The notes beneath the pieces were generated by a model. It ran no database searches. It was not told where the DNA came from and saw only the letters and a program-made list of their open reading frames with translations. Position numbers and translations under genes: made by a program. This document shows, piece by piece, positions 24,659 through 38,200 of a stretch of 64,000 nucleotides of DNA. Positions within the stretch are counted from its first letter, which is position 1. Every line of letters starts with the position of its first letter. Origin of the DNA: Strigops habroptila. Its lineage: Eukaryota > Chordata > Aves > Psittaciformes > Psittacidae. The stretch lies in NCBI RefSeq assembly GCF_004027225.2, contig NC_044282.2, positions 64,961,225 to 65,025,224 of the forward strand. The letters run 5' to 3'.

Positions 24659-27600
24659 AACCGAATCTTTCTTACCGTAAACTGCTGCTTTCCTCTTTAC
24701 CTGGGATACTCCTTCATCCCTCCCTCCATTCCTCCTGCGCCGGCCGGGGAGGGGGTCCCGGACCCCGAGAAGGGCCCGACCCGCGGGGGGCAGCGGGACC
24801 CGCCGCCCCGGCCCGCCCCGGCCGCCGCCGCTTCGCCAACGCAACGAAACCCACCAGAGGGAAAAGTTTTTCGTTTGCTTTTGATAAAACGCAACTCGCG
24901 GAGGGGGAGGTAAAACTTTTCGCGGCGGGGCCGATGCCGGCCGGCGCGGGGGATGCGCGGGCAAAGCCGCGGCCGCGCAAGGAGCGCACCCGCGGGGAGC
25001 GGGGCCGAAGGGAGCCCAAACCCTGCTGCCGCCCGGGAGGTACCCCCCGACCCCAACATCGCTGGCGGCTCCGGGTGCAGCTGCGACCCGAGCCCACTAC
25101 AACGTCACCCGGGAGGAGGGGGCGCCCGGCCTTGAGCGAGCGGCCGCCGGGCCGGGGGGTTTTGCCGGTTCCCGCTGGTGGCTTTGATCCCGTGAGAAGT
25201 TGAGGGGGATGCGGGGAGCGCCCCGCCGCCGGCTCCGGCGTGACCCTCGGCCTAATCACAAAAATACAGATGCTGGGGACGGGGGGGAGGCGCGCTCCTA
25301 GAGCTCCGCGGCCGCGGAGGGCAGCGGAGGGGAGCGGAGACTGGAGAGCAGCAAAGACCGCGGCGCTGCCTGCCAGGTGGGCACCAGGAGCTGCTGATCC
25401 CGAACCTTGGGGCTGCCCCCGGGAGTGAAGGGGGGGTCGCGGGCGCACATCACCCCCTCATGCCCCAGGGCCGGTGCTTGTCTGTCTTTACAGCGAGAAA
25501 AGTAACTCAGTCCCCGGGTTGAGGGAAAAATAGGTGTGTGTCTGTGTCCCTTCTGCTCCCATCCCGGGATCGGGCCGCAAGAGCCCCCCCGCCCCGTGTC
25601 CGGCCCGAGCTGTCCCCCTTGCCCCCACCGCAACCGCAGCCCAGCCCCCCGCCCGCCCGCAGCCCCGACCTTACCTGGGCGCAGCGGGGAGGGCGCAGCT
25701 CCGTCCGGCGGAGGGGACGGGACGGGGGGGCCGGAGTGAGCTGGGACCGACCTCTCGGGGGGCGGTGAGCCCCGCGCCCGCCCTGCCCGCAGCCCCGGCC
25801 GAGCCGGCGGGGAGGCGCCCGCGGGGGGCGGGGGGGTGCTGGGCAGCCGCGGTGGTTGTGAGTGTGTTTGGGGGGGCACAGATCTCCCGGTGTGGGGAGG
25901 GAGCCCAGGGGGGCGGCCGCTGCCCGCCAGGACCGGGGCCGCCCCGGCGGGCGAAATCATGGGACGGCGGCGGGGGGAGCGCAGCCCGGCCGGGAACTGC
26001 CCCGGCTGGACGGGGGCAAAACGGGGGGATTGGAGGGAGGGGAACTGCCCCCCTAAATCATTCCTCCTCCCTCGTCCTCCTCCCTTTGCTTTTTGTGAAT
26101 GGGCCGCGGCGCCTTTGTTGAGGGGAGAAGTGCCCGTGTCGCTGACTTCTGTGGGCGAGCGGAGGAGCTTGTAAACCTCCTTTTCTCTGCCCCCCTCGGC
26201 CCATCGTCACCCTCCCGCCCGGATTAGACGGTTCCCTCCTGTCCCGGGAAAAAGGGGAAAAGAAGGGAAAAAAAAAAGGAAAATGGGGGGGAAGGAGGAA
26301 ACCCGCGCTTTGGTGTGGCCGGCGGGCAGCGCCTTTGAACATTAGCTCGCTTTCAGCTCCCACTGCAATTAGAGGGAGTTGATTTGGGGAGACCAACAAA
26401 AGCCGCGCACCGGAGCCCTCGTTAGAGGTCCAGGGCCGCTCCGCCGCCCGCGCGGCTGCAGCGCTACGCTCCGCGTTCTCCCCAGCTCCGCGCACCGGCC
26501 GCGGCGCTCCGCTGTCGCCGCCGCTGCGGGAAGAGTCGGGCTACTCGGAGGGGTGCGGAGCGGTGAGTGCCGTCCCGTCCCGTCCCCCCCGACCCGGCCC
26601 AGCTCCCGGCCGCTCCCGGGTCCCCCCTTGGCGCGGAGCAGCCGCTGAACCCGGGACTCGCGGGGAAAGGTGCGGCCGCTGTCTCTGTATTCTTATTGTA
26701 AAGCACAAAGTTTGGGCGAGTCTCTAGACACCGGGGGGGGGGGCCGGGACCCCGCTTCCCCCGGCTCCCCGCCGCTCTCCGCTGCTCCCTACACCATCCC
26801 CGCCTCCAGCAGCGCCCTCCGCTCCGGCCCACGCGGCCGCCGAAACTTTTCCGCGGTCCCTCTGACGGCGGGCACGGAGCAGCGCAGCGGGCTGCCGGGG
26901 GAAGGGGCAGAACTGCGCGGGCGCGGAGCAGCTCCCCCAGCACAACTTCTCTGACGATTCCCACCCGCTCCCATCCCCTCCGCGGAGGTTACGCGGGGTC
27001 CTGCTCGCTCACCCCCCTCCCCGCTCCACCCTCTGTGCTCCGCCACTCGCTCTCCGCACCGCCGGGGCCGGGTCGGGCGCGCCGGCGGCGGGTGCGCGGG
27101 GGAGCGCGGAGTGGCGCGGGGCGGGGGGGGGGGCGCGGAGGGAGCCGTCGCCCTGCGCTGCCATTGCCCGGGCGGCTGTCAGTCAGGCGGGGAGCGGCCG
27201 GGGATTGGCGCCGGGCTGGTTACGCAGATGCTTTGCGCGCACATACAAGGGTAGGGCCGGGGGTAGGTGATCAATCCTCATCAGGGCCGCGGCTCCATCG
27301 CCCCGACAGCGCGGGCCGCCGGCAAGGTAACGCGGGGCGCACCGGCAAGTTGGGGGTGCGCGTCTCGGCCTCGGGCATTGCCCCCCCGGCCCCCTCCCCA
27401 GCCCGCCCCCCCGCCCGCCCCCTCCGCGCCCCCCGCCCGCTCCGCCCTGCCTCGCGCACAGCCCCCGCCGCTCCGCAGGTGGCCGCGCAGGTGAGGCGGG
27501 ACGGTGCGGCTCGATCCGCGCTCCCCGACGGGGCGGCCGGCGGCGGGACGGAGCGGAGCGGCCCCGCGGCACCGCCACCCGCACCTGGGGTGCTTGTGTC

Positions 27601-28164
27601 TGTGAGTGTGCGATGGGGGATAATGGGGGGGGGGCACGGCCGGGATGCGGCTGCCCCGGGGTTTTCGTCTTTTCTCTCTTCTTTTCCCCCTTCATTTCCC
27701 CTCCTTTTCCACTCTTTCGCCGCCCGGGACCGTCCCGCTCCGGCGCGCTCACCGGCAAAGTTATGCAACGCCGGGTTACGGCGCTGCCGCTCGCCCTGCG
27801 CCCGGTCCCGGCCTGCCGAGGGGTGCTCCTCACCCTCACCCAAAACTTACCCCCGCACCCACCCTCACTGGCCGGGCCGGGCCGGGCTGCCCGCGGTGCC
27901 CTCGGGCGGGTCCCGGCCTCGGCAGCGGGGGCCGTCCCCGGGGCTCGGCGGGGCCGCACGGGGTCTCTCCGCCCCTTCCTCCCCTTCGCGTTTATCTGCC
28001 GCTTTTTGCCACCGAGCCCGGCCGCTGCCTCCCAGCCGGCGGCCTCCGGGTCCCGCCTGTCTCTCGCTCCGGCTCTGCCGGAGCCCCCCAGCCCGGGGCC
28101 GGGCCCCGCCGCCGTCCCGGCGCCCGCTCGGGTGCCTACGCGCTTTTCCCCTTTTTAACTCTTA

Positions 28165-28275
28165 TCCATTTCTAATTAAAACGTCCCCGTCTGCTCGCTT
28201 TTAAATTAATTATACTTCCCTCCTCTAGTACCTCCTTTTGATTCCTAATCCAATTATCTTTTTAAATAATTGCTT
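28165..28275. promoter_or_regulatory. OTX1: Homeodomain-site cluster upstream of OTX1
   Basis: An AT-rich pocket in GC-rich DNA with TAATTA at 28173-28178 and 28207-28212, TAATCC at 28246-28251 and CAATTA just after. TAATCC is the preferred site of K50 homeodomains such as OTX1 itself. Function is inferred. Confidence 0.35.
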
Positions 28276-28509
28276 TATCTCTCCCCATCGCCGGGCACTG
28301 TTGCCTCTCGGCGCTTGGACGCAACGCGCTTTCGTTTGCAACAAAATACTACTGATAATATCACTAATAAAATTCACAACTCAAGGCCGCCGGCCGGGAC
28401 CCCCGCGCCGGGTGCGAGCAGCGCTGCGGCCGCCGAGCCCCCGGGGCGCCCATCGGCAGGACTCGGGGCGGCCGGACCCCTAACCCGCCTCTCTCCGCTC
28501 TCTCCCCAG

Positions 28510-28902
28510 GCGCTCCGGCCTCGCTTCTGCGCGGGGAAGAAATCAGACTTTTTGTTTCCCGATCCTCGTTGTTTTATTTTTTTCTTCCTTTTTTTCCCCC
28601 TATTCCTTTGCTGCGATCGCTTGAGGACCTCGCGGCGGTGACGGCGGGACGGAACGAAACAAACTCCTTTACGCCAATGTTGTGCTTCGTTTCTTCGTTT
28701 TGAAATTATTTTTGGCTTTTACAGTTTTTTGCCTCTTGTTTGGGTTTTTTTCGGGGGTTCTTTTTGTTGGGGCTTTTTTTTTTCCCCCTCCTTTCCCCCT
28801 CCCCACACTTTTGATTTTTTCTTTTTTTTTTTTTTTTTTATTATTATTATAATTATTTCTTTTTTCTGCGGGACTTTGGAGGAAACCTGCCCGGCTTTTA
28901 GC
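28510..28902 (+). other. OTX1: OTX1 5'UTR or intron end, T-rich
   Basis: The 390 bases before the OTX1 start codon include very T-rich tracts at 28563-28600 and 28770-28870. If the acceptor at 28509 is used these are 5'UTR. If the acceptor at 28881 or 28901 is used they are the polypyrimidine end of an intron and the start codon would lie almost at the exon edge. The sequence does not decide. Confidence 0.45.
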
Positions 28903-31117
<2,215 letters not shown>

Positions 31118-31340
31118 GGGGCTGACCATCGTCCCCTCCAAGCAGCCATGGACCCCTCGCCCAGGGTCTTCCCACCACCTCCCGGGCAGGACTCTGGCTT
31201 CAGCTCTTCCTCCGTCTCCTCCTCTCCCCTCTTCATTTGCAGTGGTGATGCCCCAGGGTGGGGGTCCTGCCACCCCCATCTCTACTGACTGATATTTATT
31301 TGCTTTCTGCGCCCCTCCAGCGGGTTTATTATAATTATTA

Positions 31341-31376
31341 TTTTTTTAAACGCAACAGAAGAGGAGTTTAAAAAAG
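31341..31376 (+). other. OTX1: Stem-loop in OTX1 3'UTR
   Basis: Arms 31341-31351 and 31366-31376 pair over 11 positions (10 Watson-Crick and one G-U in RNA) around a 14-base loop, about 225 bases after the stop codon. Confidence 0.6.
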
Positions 31377-31556
31377 AATAATAATACAAAGCCGAGCGTC
31401 TCCCCTGCTGCCCCCCGGGCAGAGGCGCAGGCTGGCTCCTGCCCTGCCGGTGCCCCCCCAAATTCAAGTGGGGACCCTCACACCCCCCTCCGGGTGCGGG
31501 AGCCCCCGGCTCGCCGGTCCTGTACAGCCTCTTGCCGCTGGGAGCGGCGGGAACGA

Positions 31557-31564
31557 TGTAAATA
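31557..31564 (+). promoter_or_regulatory. OTX1: Pumilio-type response element in OTX1 3'UTR
   Basis: TGTAAATA matches the UGUANAUA consensus bound by Pumilio proteins. Confidence 0.4.
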
Positions 31565-31888
31565 CTAGGTCCGTTCCAGTGACCACGATTATTTTTAGTT
31601 GATGCTGTCGGGTTGGCGTTTATCTAGAGTCTAACATGGAGCAGAACTTTAAAAAAATTCCTTTTTTTTTTTTTAATTTTAATTTTTTTCCCCCCAAAAA
31701 CGAATCTTTCCCTGTCTCGTGTCCTCCGTCCATCCTCGAGGGCTCCGCACGAGCTCGGCCGTGCCGTCCCGGGGCTGGGGTGTGTGTTGGGGGGGGAGCA
31801 GCCCAAGGGGAGGCAAAGGGGGAGGGAAGGGCTGCCCAGGTGATCCGCAACCTGCAGACCAAAAACACCTGGAACTTTTGGAAAAAAT

Positions 31889-31905
31889 AATAAAAAAATA
31901 ATAAA
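31889..31905 (+). terminator. OTX1: Proximal OTX1 polyadenylation signals
   Basis: Two AATAAA hexamers, at 31889-31894 and 31900-31905, lie in an A-rich stretch followed by a GT-rich region (gttttggtttgttttgtagg) about 35 bases on. This arrangement fits a real cleavage site. Confidence 0.55.
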
Positions 31906-32264
31906 CAAGAAAAGACAAAAAAGCAGCTGAAAGTGAAAGTTTTGGTTTGTTTTGTAGGGGTGGAGTTGCAGGGGAAAGCGGCTCTGCTTTGGGGTTGTGC
32001 TTTTGGGGCATGACTTCTTGGGGGTGTGATTTTGGTTTGGCGGGGTGGTTTTTATTAGCCCCTTCTGTTGGTTGGTGCGTTTCCATGGGTCCGGGCTGCA
32101 GCCCTGTGTGCCCAGCTGCCCACCCGCTGCAGGTTGAGGCTTTCCAGCAGCTTTGCCCCATAGCAGGAGAGGGACCGTGTACGTGTGAATTTTGATGCCA
32201 TAACCCCACACTTACCCCTACAACTGTAAGGCAACCTCCTCCTCCCCCCTTCTTTCCCCACCCC

Positions 32265-32270
32265 AATAAA
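32265..32270 (+). terminator. OTX1: Distal OTX1 polyadenylation signal
   Basis: AATAAA followed about 20 bases later by a GT-rich element (acgtggtggtgtcctgttct), which fits a cleavage site. It is preceded by C/T-rich sequence. Confidence 0.6.
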
Positions 32271-32290
32271 ATCCAAACTAATAAACGTGG

Positions 32291-35200
32291 TGGTGTCCTG
32301 TTCTCCTTCCTCCCACCCGCCACCTCCTCTTCCCCAGGAAACTTCCTTCCCTGGGAAATACTTCCCGGTGGGTCCCAGCAGGATGGGGGGGGTGTGTGTG
32401 TGATGAGTTTGTGAGTGCTCTGGAGGAGAGACCCACTGCTGCCTCTGCAGGTGTGGGCTGGGGACCTGCTTTGATGTTAATTGATGCTGTTAATTGGTTA
32501 CTGATTTATTGCTGCACTGCGGTGCTGGTGGGACCCATGGGAAGCACAAATGGTGCCTAAAACAGCAATTCCCCTGCATCCAGTGGGGCAGCCCTGGTAA
32601 CTTGGGACCCACGGGCAGACCTGGGGGGGTGGTGGGGTGCAAGGACCACTCAGACATACAACCATGCAGACAGACCTCTGACCCCCTGTGCAGGCAGGTG
32701 CAGGGAGGGATGCTCGGCATCCAAGCTTCCAGCCCTGGCTCTGGGCATTTCCCTCCTCAGCTGCTGCCGGCTGTGATCCAGCTGGGAAGAGAGGAGATGA
32801 AATATCTCTCATGACAATCTTCCCCCTTTTCTTCTCCCCAGACCTTCCTGCAGTTGTTGGAGGCTGTCTGCTGGCGCTGGGCTGTTCCCACTCTCATGGG
32901 ACCAGGGCCGAGGGGACCGCTGCTACCCTGCTTGGGCCATTGCTGCACCAGTGTGTGAGTGTGGAGCATCCCCAAATTCCCTTCCTCCTCCCTGTGGTTT
33001 TGCAGCAGTGCCCACTGCAGCCGGGAGCTCTGGGGCCGGGCCGTGTGCCCCTATCCCTGGTGTGGAGGTACCAGTGTGCTCCTCTGGGCAGGGTTTGCAC
33101 CTCCCTGTATCCCCCTGGGCATCCCGGTGGAGTGCGAATAAGGCTGGGAATGTGCTGCCGCGGCTGCTGGGAAATGGGCTGCAGTGGGAAAAGTAGGGGG
33201 GTCAGCCCCAGGAGCCACAAGCTCTGTGCATCCTTCCAGGGTCACAGCCACAGCACAGCCCCAAGGCAGGGGGTGACCAATAGCCTCCAGCACCCACATG
33301 GTGCAGCAGAGAGCTGGGAGGGGATGGGTACAGCTGAGTCGATTTTAGGTGATTTTTCTTTAAATGGTTCTTTTCCATGCTGTCTCAAGTGCATATATAT
33401 ATGCGTGTGTGTGTGTTTATATATTATGTGCACACACACACACATGTATTTAAGTATATTGTTGTACATCTATGTGTATCAAACAATGCCACCAACCTAT
33501 GCATCCCCAAGCCCTTCATTTAAAGGGAAAAAGTTATTCACAGCCCTTCTGGAGCTGTAAAAAAACCCTATAAATCTGTGCTGAGCACAAAGTGAACCCA
33601 AGTTGCCCTCCCAGGTTTAGTGAGCACCTGAGAGACAGGAGCCAGCAGGTATGTAACACCCATCCCACACACTGCACCTTCCTTATGAACTGTGTTTCTT
33701 TAAAATGCAGTAAATCAGTGCTGCTGAGACACACAGCCAAGAGGGGAGCCTAAGCTTCATTTTTGGGGATATGGTCCTAAACCTCTCCATCCAGTGCCCC
33801 ACAGCTCGGCTGGGCTCGGGGTCTGCTTCGCGGTTTGGGACTCCAAGGGGTGCTCGTGTCCCCCAGGACAAAATCCTCCTGCTTTGGGCACCCAGCAGCA
33901 CCCACTGCTGCAGCCTGGTGGCTTCTCCAGCATCCCCCACACCACAAGGTGGGCTTTTTTCCTGTCCCACTGGTGCAGACCTGGAGCACGGCAGCGGGGC
34001 CAGTCGCTGAGCCCAGCTGGCGGCAGGGGCACAGAGGAGACTCTTTGAGATCACATCAAATAATGGCTTTGCCCTCACTGCCTGGCTTCATTTTTCTTTT
34101 TTTTTTTTTGTTGCATTTCTCTCAGCCCTGGAGTTTCTGCAAAGGTCGATATGCACAGCTCCATCAGGAACAGCCGGTTTGCTGGAAAACAACTAAACCT
34201 GCTTTTTTCTTTCCTCTTACATCAGGTAGAACCCCCCCGGAAAAAACCGCACGGTGACTAACCAGAGCGATGCCCTTTGGAGAGCCAAGCGCGGTCAGGT
34301 CTCATCCTCCCTCCACCACCCATGGGTGGGTGCCAGCAGCATGGGCAAGACATGACTTGTGCCCGCTGGTAGGCGAGCATGGGACAGGGAGGGTCATGCC
34401 CAGATTAGGGGGGCCCCAGCACCCCCCCATTTTGCTAGCCAGGACTTGGGTGGCGGAGCAGACATCTTCCACTGTGGGCTTCCCTGAGGCTGGAAGAGGC
34501 GCTGCCACCCAGAGCACAAGTCTTGGCAGGTAGGGCAGCGCTGGCTGCCGGTGCCCGGCTCTGTGAGCAGGCGCCGGCGGGATCGCGAGGCTTTCTTTGG
34601 GCAGCCTGGTTGTGAACGGGCTGCCTGGGTGACGGGTGCCTCGCGTCTGCAACAGGAACGCTGCTGGGTCCATGGCTACTATTAGGGGCTTTGTTTCTTG
34701 AAGAGCGTTTGCTGCTGGACCACGGTGCTGCCAGCGGCCCAGGGGCTGGTGCTGCGATGCCGGGTTACCTGGCTCAAGCCCGGTGAAGCTCCTGCCTCTC
34801 GCCTGAGTGCGGCAGCTGCCTCTGCACAGAGTGCCTGCTCCAAAGGCATTTGGTGCTTTCCTGCCTGTAAGTCCAGGGCCACGACTTTGAGGGGAAGAAG
34901 GGGGAAAGGAGGGGCAGAGGGGAAGAATATGACCCAGCTTGGGCTGTCAATAAGTTTTTATGTTGGTGCTCATGGACCTGAAATAATTTAAGATCTATTT
35001 GCTGTTACTGAAGTATTTGCTCTGAGTAGAGCCCCTGCTTGTAAAGCTTTGCTCCTGAACCCTCTGCTTGTGGTAGGGAGCTGTGACAGGCGATGATTTG
35101 AACGCCCTTAGAGGTACATGGCTGGGCAGAGGTGGGCAGAGGCTGGGCAGGGTTGCTGCTGGCCAGGGTGGGTGCAGGATGTGCTTTGGGGTCACGAAGT

Positions 35201-38200
35201 GTTATGGCTGAGCATGAATTAAATTATTATTAAAAAAATCCTATAAATTGTAAATTTCAGGAGCTGTACCCACTAACATGACTGACTACAGTTATTTTAA
35301 AGGCAGCCTTTCTGGCAAGGTGCAAAGAAAACAGATGATCCCAGCCAAATCAGGAGCCATTGCACTTGACCATTTGTGGCTTTCCCTGTGCTGACCTCTA
35401 CGTTAGCCAGTCACTGCTAATTCATGCACTTTGAGTAGCAATTAATGCACATAAATTCCCACATTGTTTCCAAACCTGTTTTGAATTTGTCAGTAAAAAT
35501 CTGTCAATGTAACTCCCAGCCGAGGAACCTGCTATACTGGAGAGCTCTTCTTTCATGTCGTATGGTACAGCACAAAAAGCTGCGGGGAAGGAGGAGGGTG
35601 AAAATGGTCAGAGAGCTGAAGCTGAAGGAAACCATATGTGTATTTCCAGTTAAATCCCTATTCAACACTTCCTTTTTTTTTCCAGGACAGACAGGACTTT
35701 TCCAAGAAAGCCATGAGAGGATTTTTTTTAATGAAAACCTGTGATTTTAGGAAACAGCATTCTGGATCTTATGTACATTTCTAGTATCACTTCCTGTATA
35801 TTTTTAAGCTGAAATCCTCTTAGCATGCAAAGTAAATAGATTATGATATACTGAAGGATTAAGAATCACTGTCTGGTGTCAGATTAATCCCTCATATAGA
35901 CCATCACTTGTACTGACAGAAATATGGCTGCAATTCAGCAAAATAGCTGTACGGCGAAGCAGTGCATCGCAGCATCTTATGCAGAACAAGTGCCCAGTTG
36001 CTGTGGTCCATCCTTGCACCGTGTGTTTTCCAGAAATTAAATATAAATCCATAGGACATTAAAGGTGTGTTCCTTTCCCAGTGCCACATGAAGCACTGCC
36101 ATTGCAGGCACGGCTCTGCACAGGGAGCTGGTGCAGCAGCCTGCTCTGTTTCAAAGCTCTATTAATTTTCGCTTGTTGAGTGTACAAAACTCTACACATT
36201 GCAGCCCATTTTCTCCATTCAAACCACAAAACAAAAAGACTCCTTCAAATATACTCATGGAAAGGTGCTGGTTGGGATGAAGCGCCGAAATGGGTTGGGA
36301 GCTTTTCAGGCGCGATCAAAATCGCCTGTCGTGGACCAGAAATTCAGCAGGATTCTGGCTCACAGGGGAAATGACAGGGAGCACAAATATTTTATTTGGC
36401 TAAATGCAGAACATTTGTTAATAAAATATTTCTAATGGCTTGTGTTGTTTGGTTGATTTTTTTACATTGTGCTTTTATTTTCAGTCCATTCATCGTACAG
36501 ATTTGTTCATCATACAAAACCGATTTCAAGAAGCTCACCGGCTTTGGGTTGCAACCATCCATTGCTCCCAAAAACTCCAGCTTAACCCACATGCATGCCT
36601 ATGGTAGAACTCAAAAATCTGCATCAGTACATGCTGCACCCAATCAAATGGTGGGAAGAAAGACCTGCAGCGATGCTTGCCCCTCTCTTCACTGACAGAA
36701 AAAAACCGGAGGGCTGAAACAGGTTACGTTACCTTCTCAGTGAATTCTCTCTTCGTGGTTAGAGGAGGCAGATTAAAATCTGGACTCCAATGGAATGATG
36801 TTTAAGAGGCTCCACATCTTTTTTTCAAGGCAAAATAATGGTTATTCAACTAAGATGATATATCTAGATATGAAAATTGAGAGCATTCTTTGAAAAATGC
36901 TGCCGACTGTGAAAGGCTGCTCTTTCACAGAGGTATCCTGAGTGAAGATGTTATCTGCTGGTATCTCAACAGGACGGTTTTCAGAGCCTTAAGTGGAAAT
37001 TCAAATCTGCTTCCAAGTGAAGATTGTTAAAATATATAATGCACAGAGAATTACAGACTTTCTTCTGAGAAGTTTATGGATTCATCCAAGAACCACCCCC
37101 AAATTTTTCAGCATTGCATTTGTATGGTAAAAGGGGAGCTGCAACTACTCGCTTTTTTGATGTTTTCGAATGACAGGATGAAAATGTCACCAAATTGCCC
37201 TCCGTAAGCAGACATGGAGCAGTTTGTGCATGGACACGTCTGTGCTAACTCAGAAATAGTTCAGAGGCCTAAGGGCAGACTATTTTCTAAGCCCAGTTTT
37301 TCATCTCCTGCTATAGGTCAGACGCAGGGCTGGCTGGAAGTTCGCTGAAGGACTTTCTGTGAACTTTACCACCTTGGTGAAGAAGTTTCTCCTACTTTGC
37401 TTTGGCAGCTCAGTCACACCAGCCCAAAGTGCACGACTTTGAGAGATCCGCTGTCTCCAGTCTCCTGTGGGGCACAAGACAGACAGGATCAGACAGGCTG
37501 CAGGGACAGGCACTGACGGATGGAAACATGGGTATCAGAAATACCATCCCAACCCAGGGAGAAGAGACAACTGCAGATACTGTCCCTCATCTGGCTCAGG
37601 AATGGAGGATGCAGCTCTAAAGCAGTGGAGACTGTTTTTATGATGCCCTTTTGCAATCCCACTCCCCTGCTGCTCTTGGGGAAACCAGGGGCTGCAGCTC
37701 CAGTGACTGCTCACAATGTCCCATGAGGTGGATATGGGGATGCAAGGGGCTGGGAGCTCCACTTGCTCCTGAGCCCCCTTCCCTGGCACTTGGAAACTTA
37801 TCGGCAAAAATGAGACTTTAGATTTTTGTTACCTTTTAATTAAAACACGCTGTTAACACCACAAGGCTGGGTTAACGCCAGCGGGTACCGAGCCAGGTTT
37901 TCAAAGTTACACGGGGATATGGCATTTTGCATTCCTCATACAATGCAAATACGTGATTTAAGCACAAATTCCCTTTCTGCGCTCGGTGCCTGTGCAGGAT
38001 AGAAATCCCAGCCCTCTGGTTTTGCAAAGGATGTGGCGATGGGGAGAATATGTGCCACAAATAGAGGTTATTTCATAATGCAGGCTAGCGTGCCTGCGAA
38101 ATGCATGAAATACTTTGTCTTGGAAAGTGCTGTAGTCTAGTGAGTCATTGCTTTCTTTTGAATTACAGATGAGTAGCCAGCCCTTCACCATGCAAAGAAA

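Larger units (their letters stand above)
23734..24680 (+). other. EHBP1: EHBP1 3'UTR (extent uncertain)
   Basis: Sequence after the EHBP1 stop codon includes an A-rich tract at 23811-23877. Possible polyadenylation signals are ATTAAA at 23877-23882, AATAAA at 24126-24131 and AATAAA at 24653-24658. The first lies in an A-run and may be spurious. Which end is used cannot be told from the sequence. The stretch 24170-24320 is AT-rich within GC-rich surroundings. Confidence 0.6.
24680..28902 (+). promoter_or_regulatory. OTX1: OTX1 upstream and 5' non-coding exon region
   Basis: This interval between the EHBP1 3' end and the OTX1 start codon should contain the OTX1 promoter and non-coding first exons, as in other vertebrate OTX genes where the start codon is not in exon 1. 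Plausible donor sites are gagcggtgagt (exon end 26562), gcaaggtaacg (exon end 27326) and gcgcaggtgagg (exon end 27490). Plausible acceptors before the ATG exon are at 28509 (ctctccccag), 28881 and 28901 (ggcttttag). A reversed CCAAT box (ATTGG) lies near 27203. No transcription start site can be fixed from sequence. Confidence 0.5.
31118..32290 (+). other. OTX1: OTX1 3'UTR
   Basis: The sequence runs from the stop codon to just past the AATAAA at 32265. It includes an AT-rich inverted repeat at 31341-31376, a Pumilio-type element TGTAAATA at 31557-31564 and earlier AATAAA signals near 31889 and 31900. The last signal gives a 3'UTR of about 1.15 kb; the earlier pair gives about 0.8 kb. Confidence 0.7.

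Noticed and set aside
27035-28204. 389-codon open frame and several other long frames on both strands in the CpG island
   Set aside because: Stop codons are AT-rich, so long frames arise by chance in very GC-rich DNA. The translations are Pro/Arg/Gly/Ala-rich on both strands and match no family.
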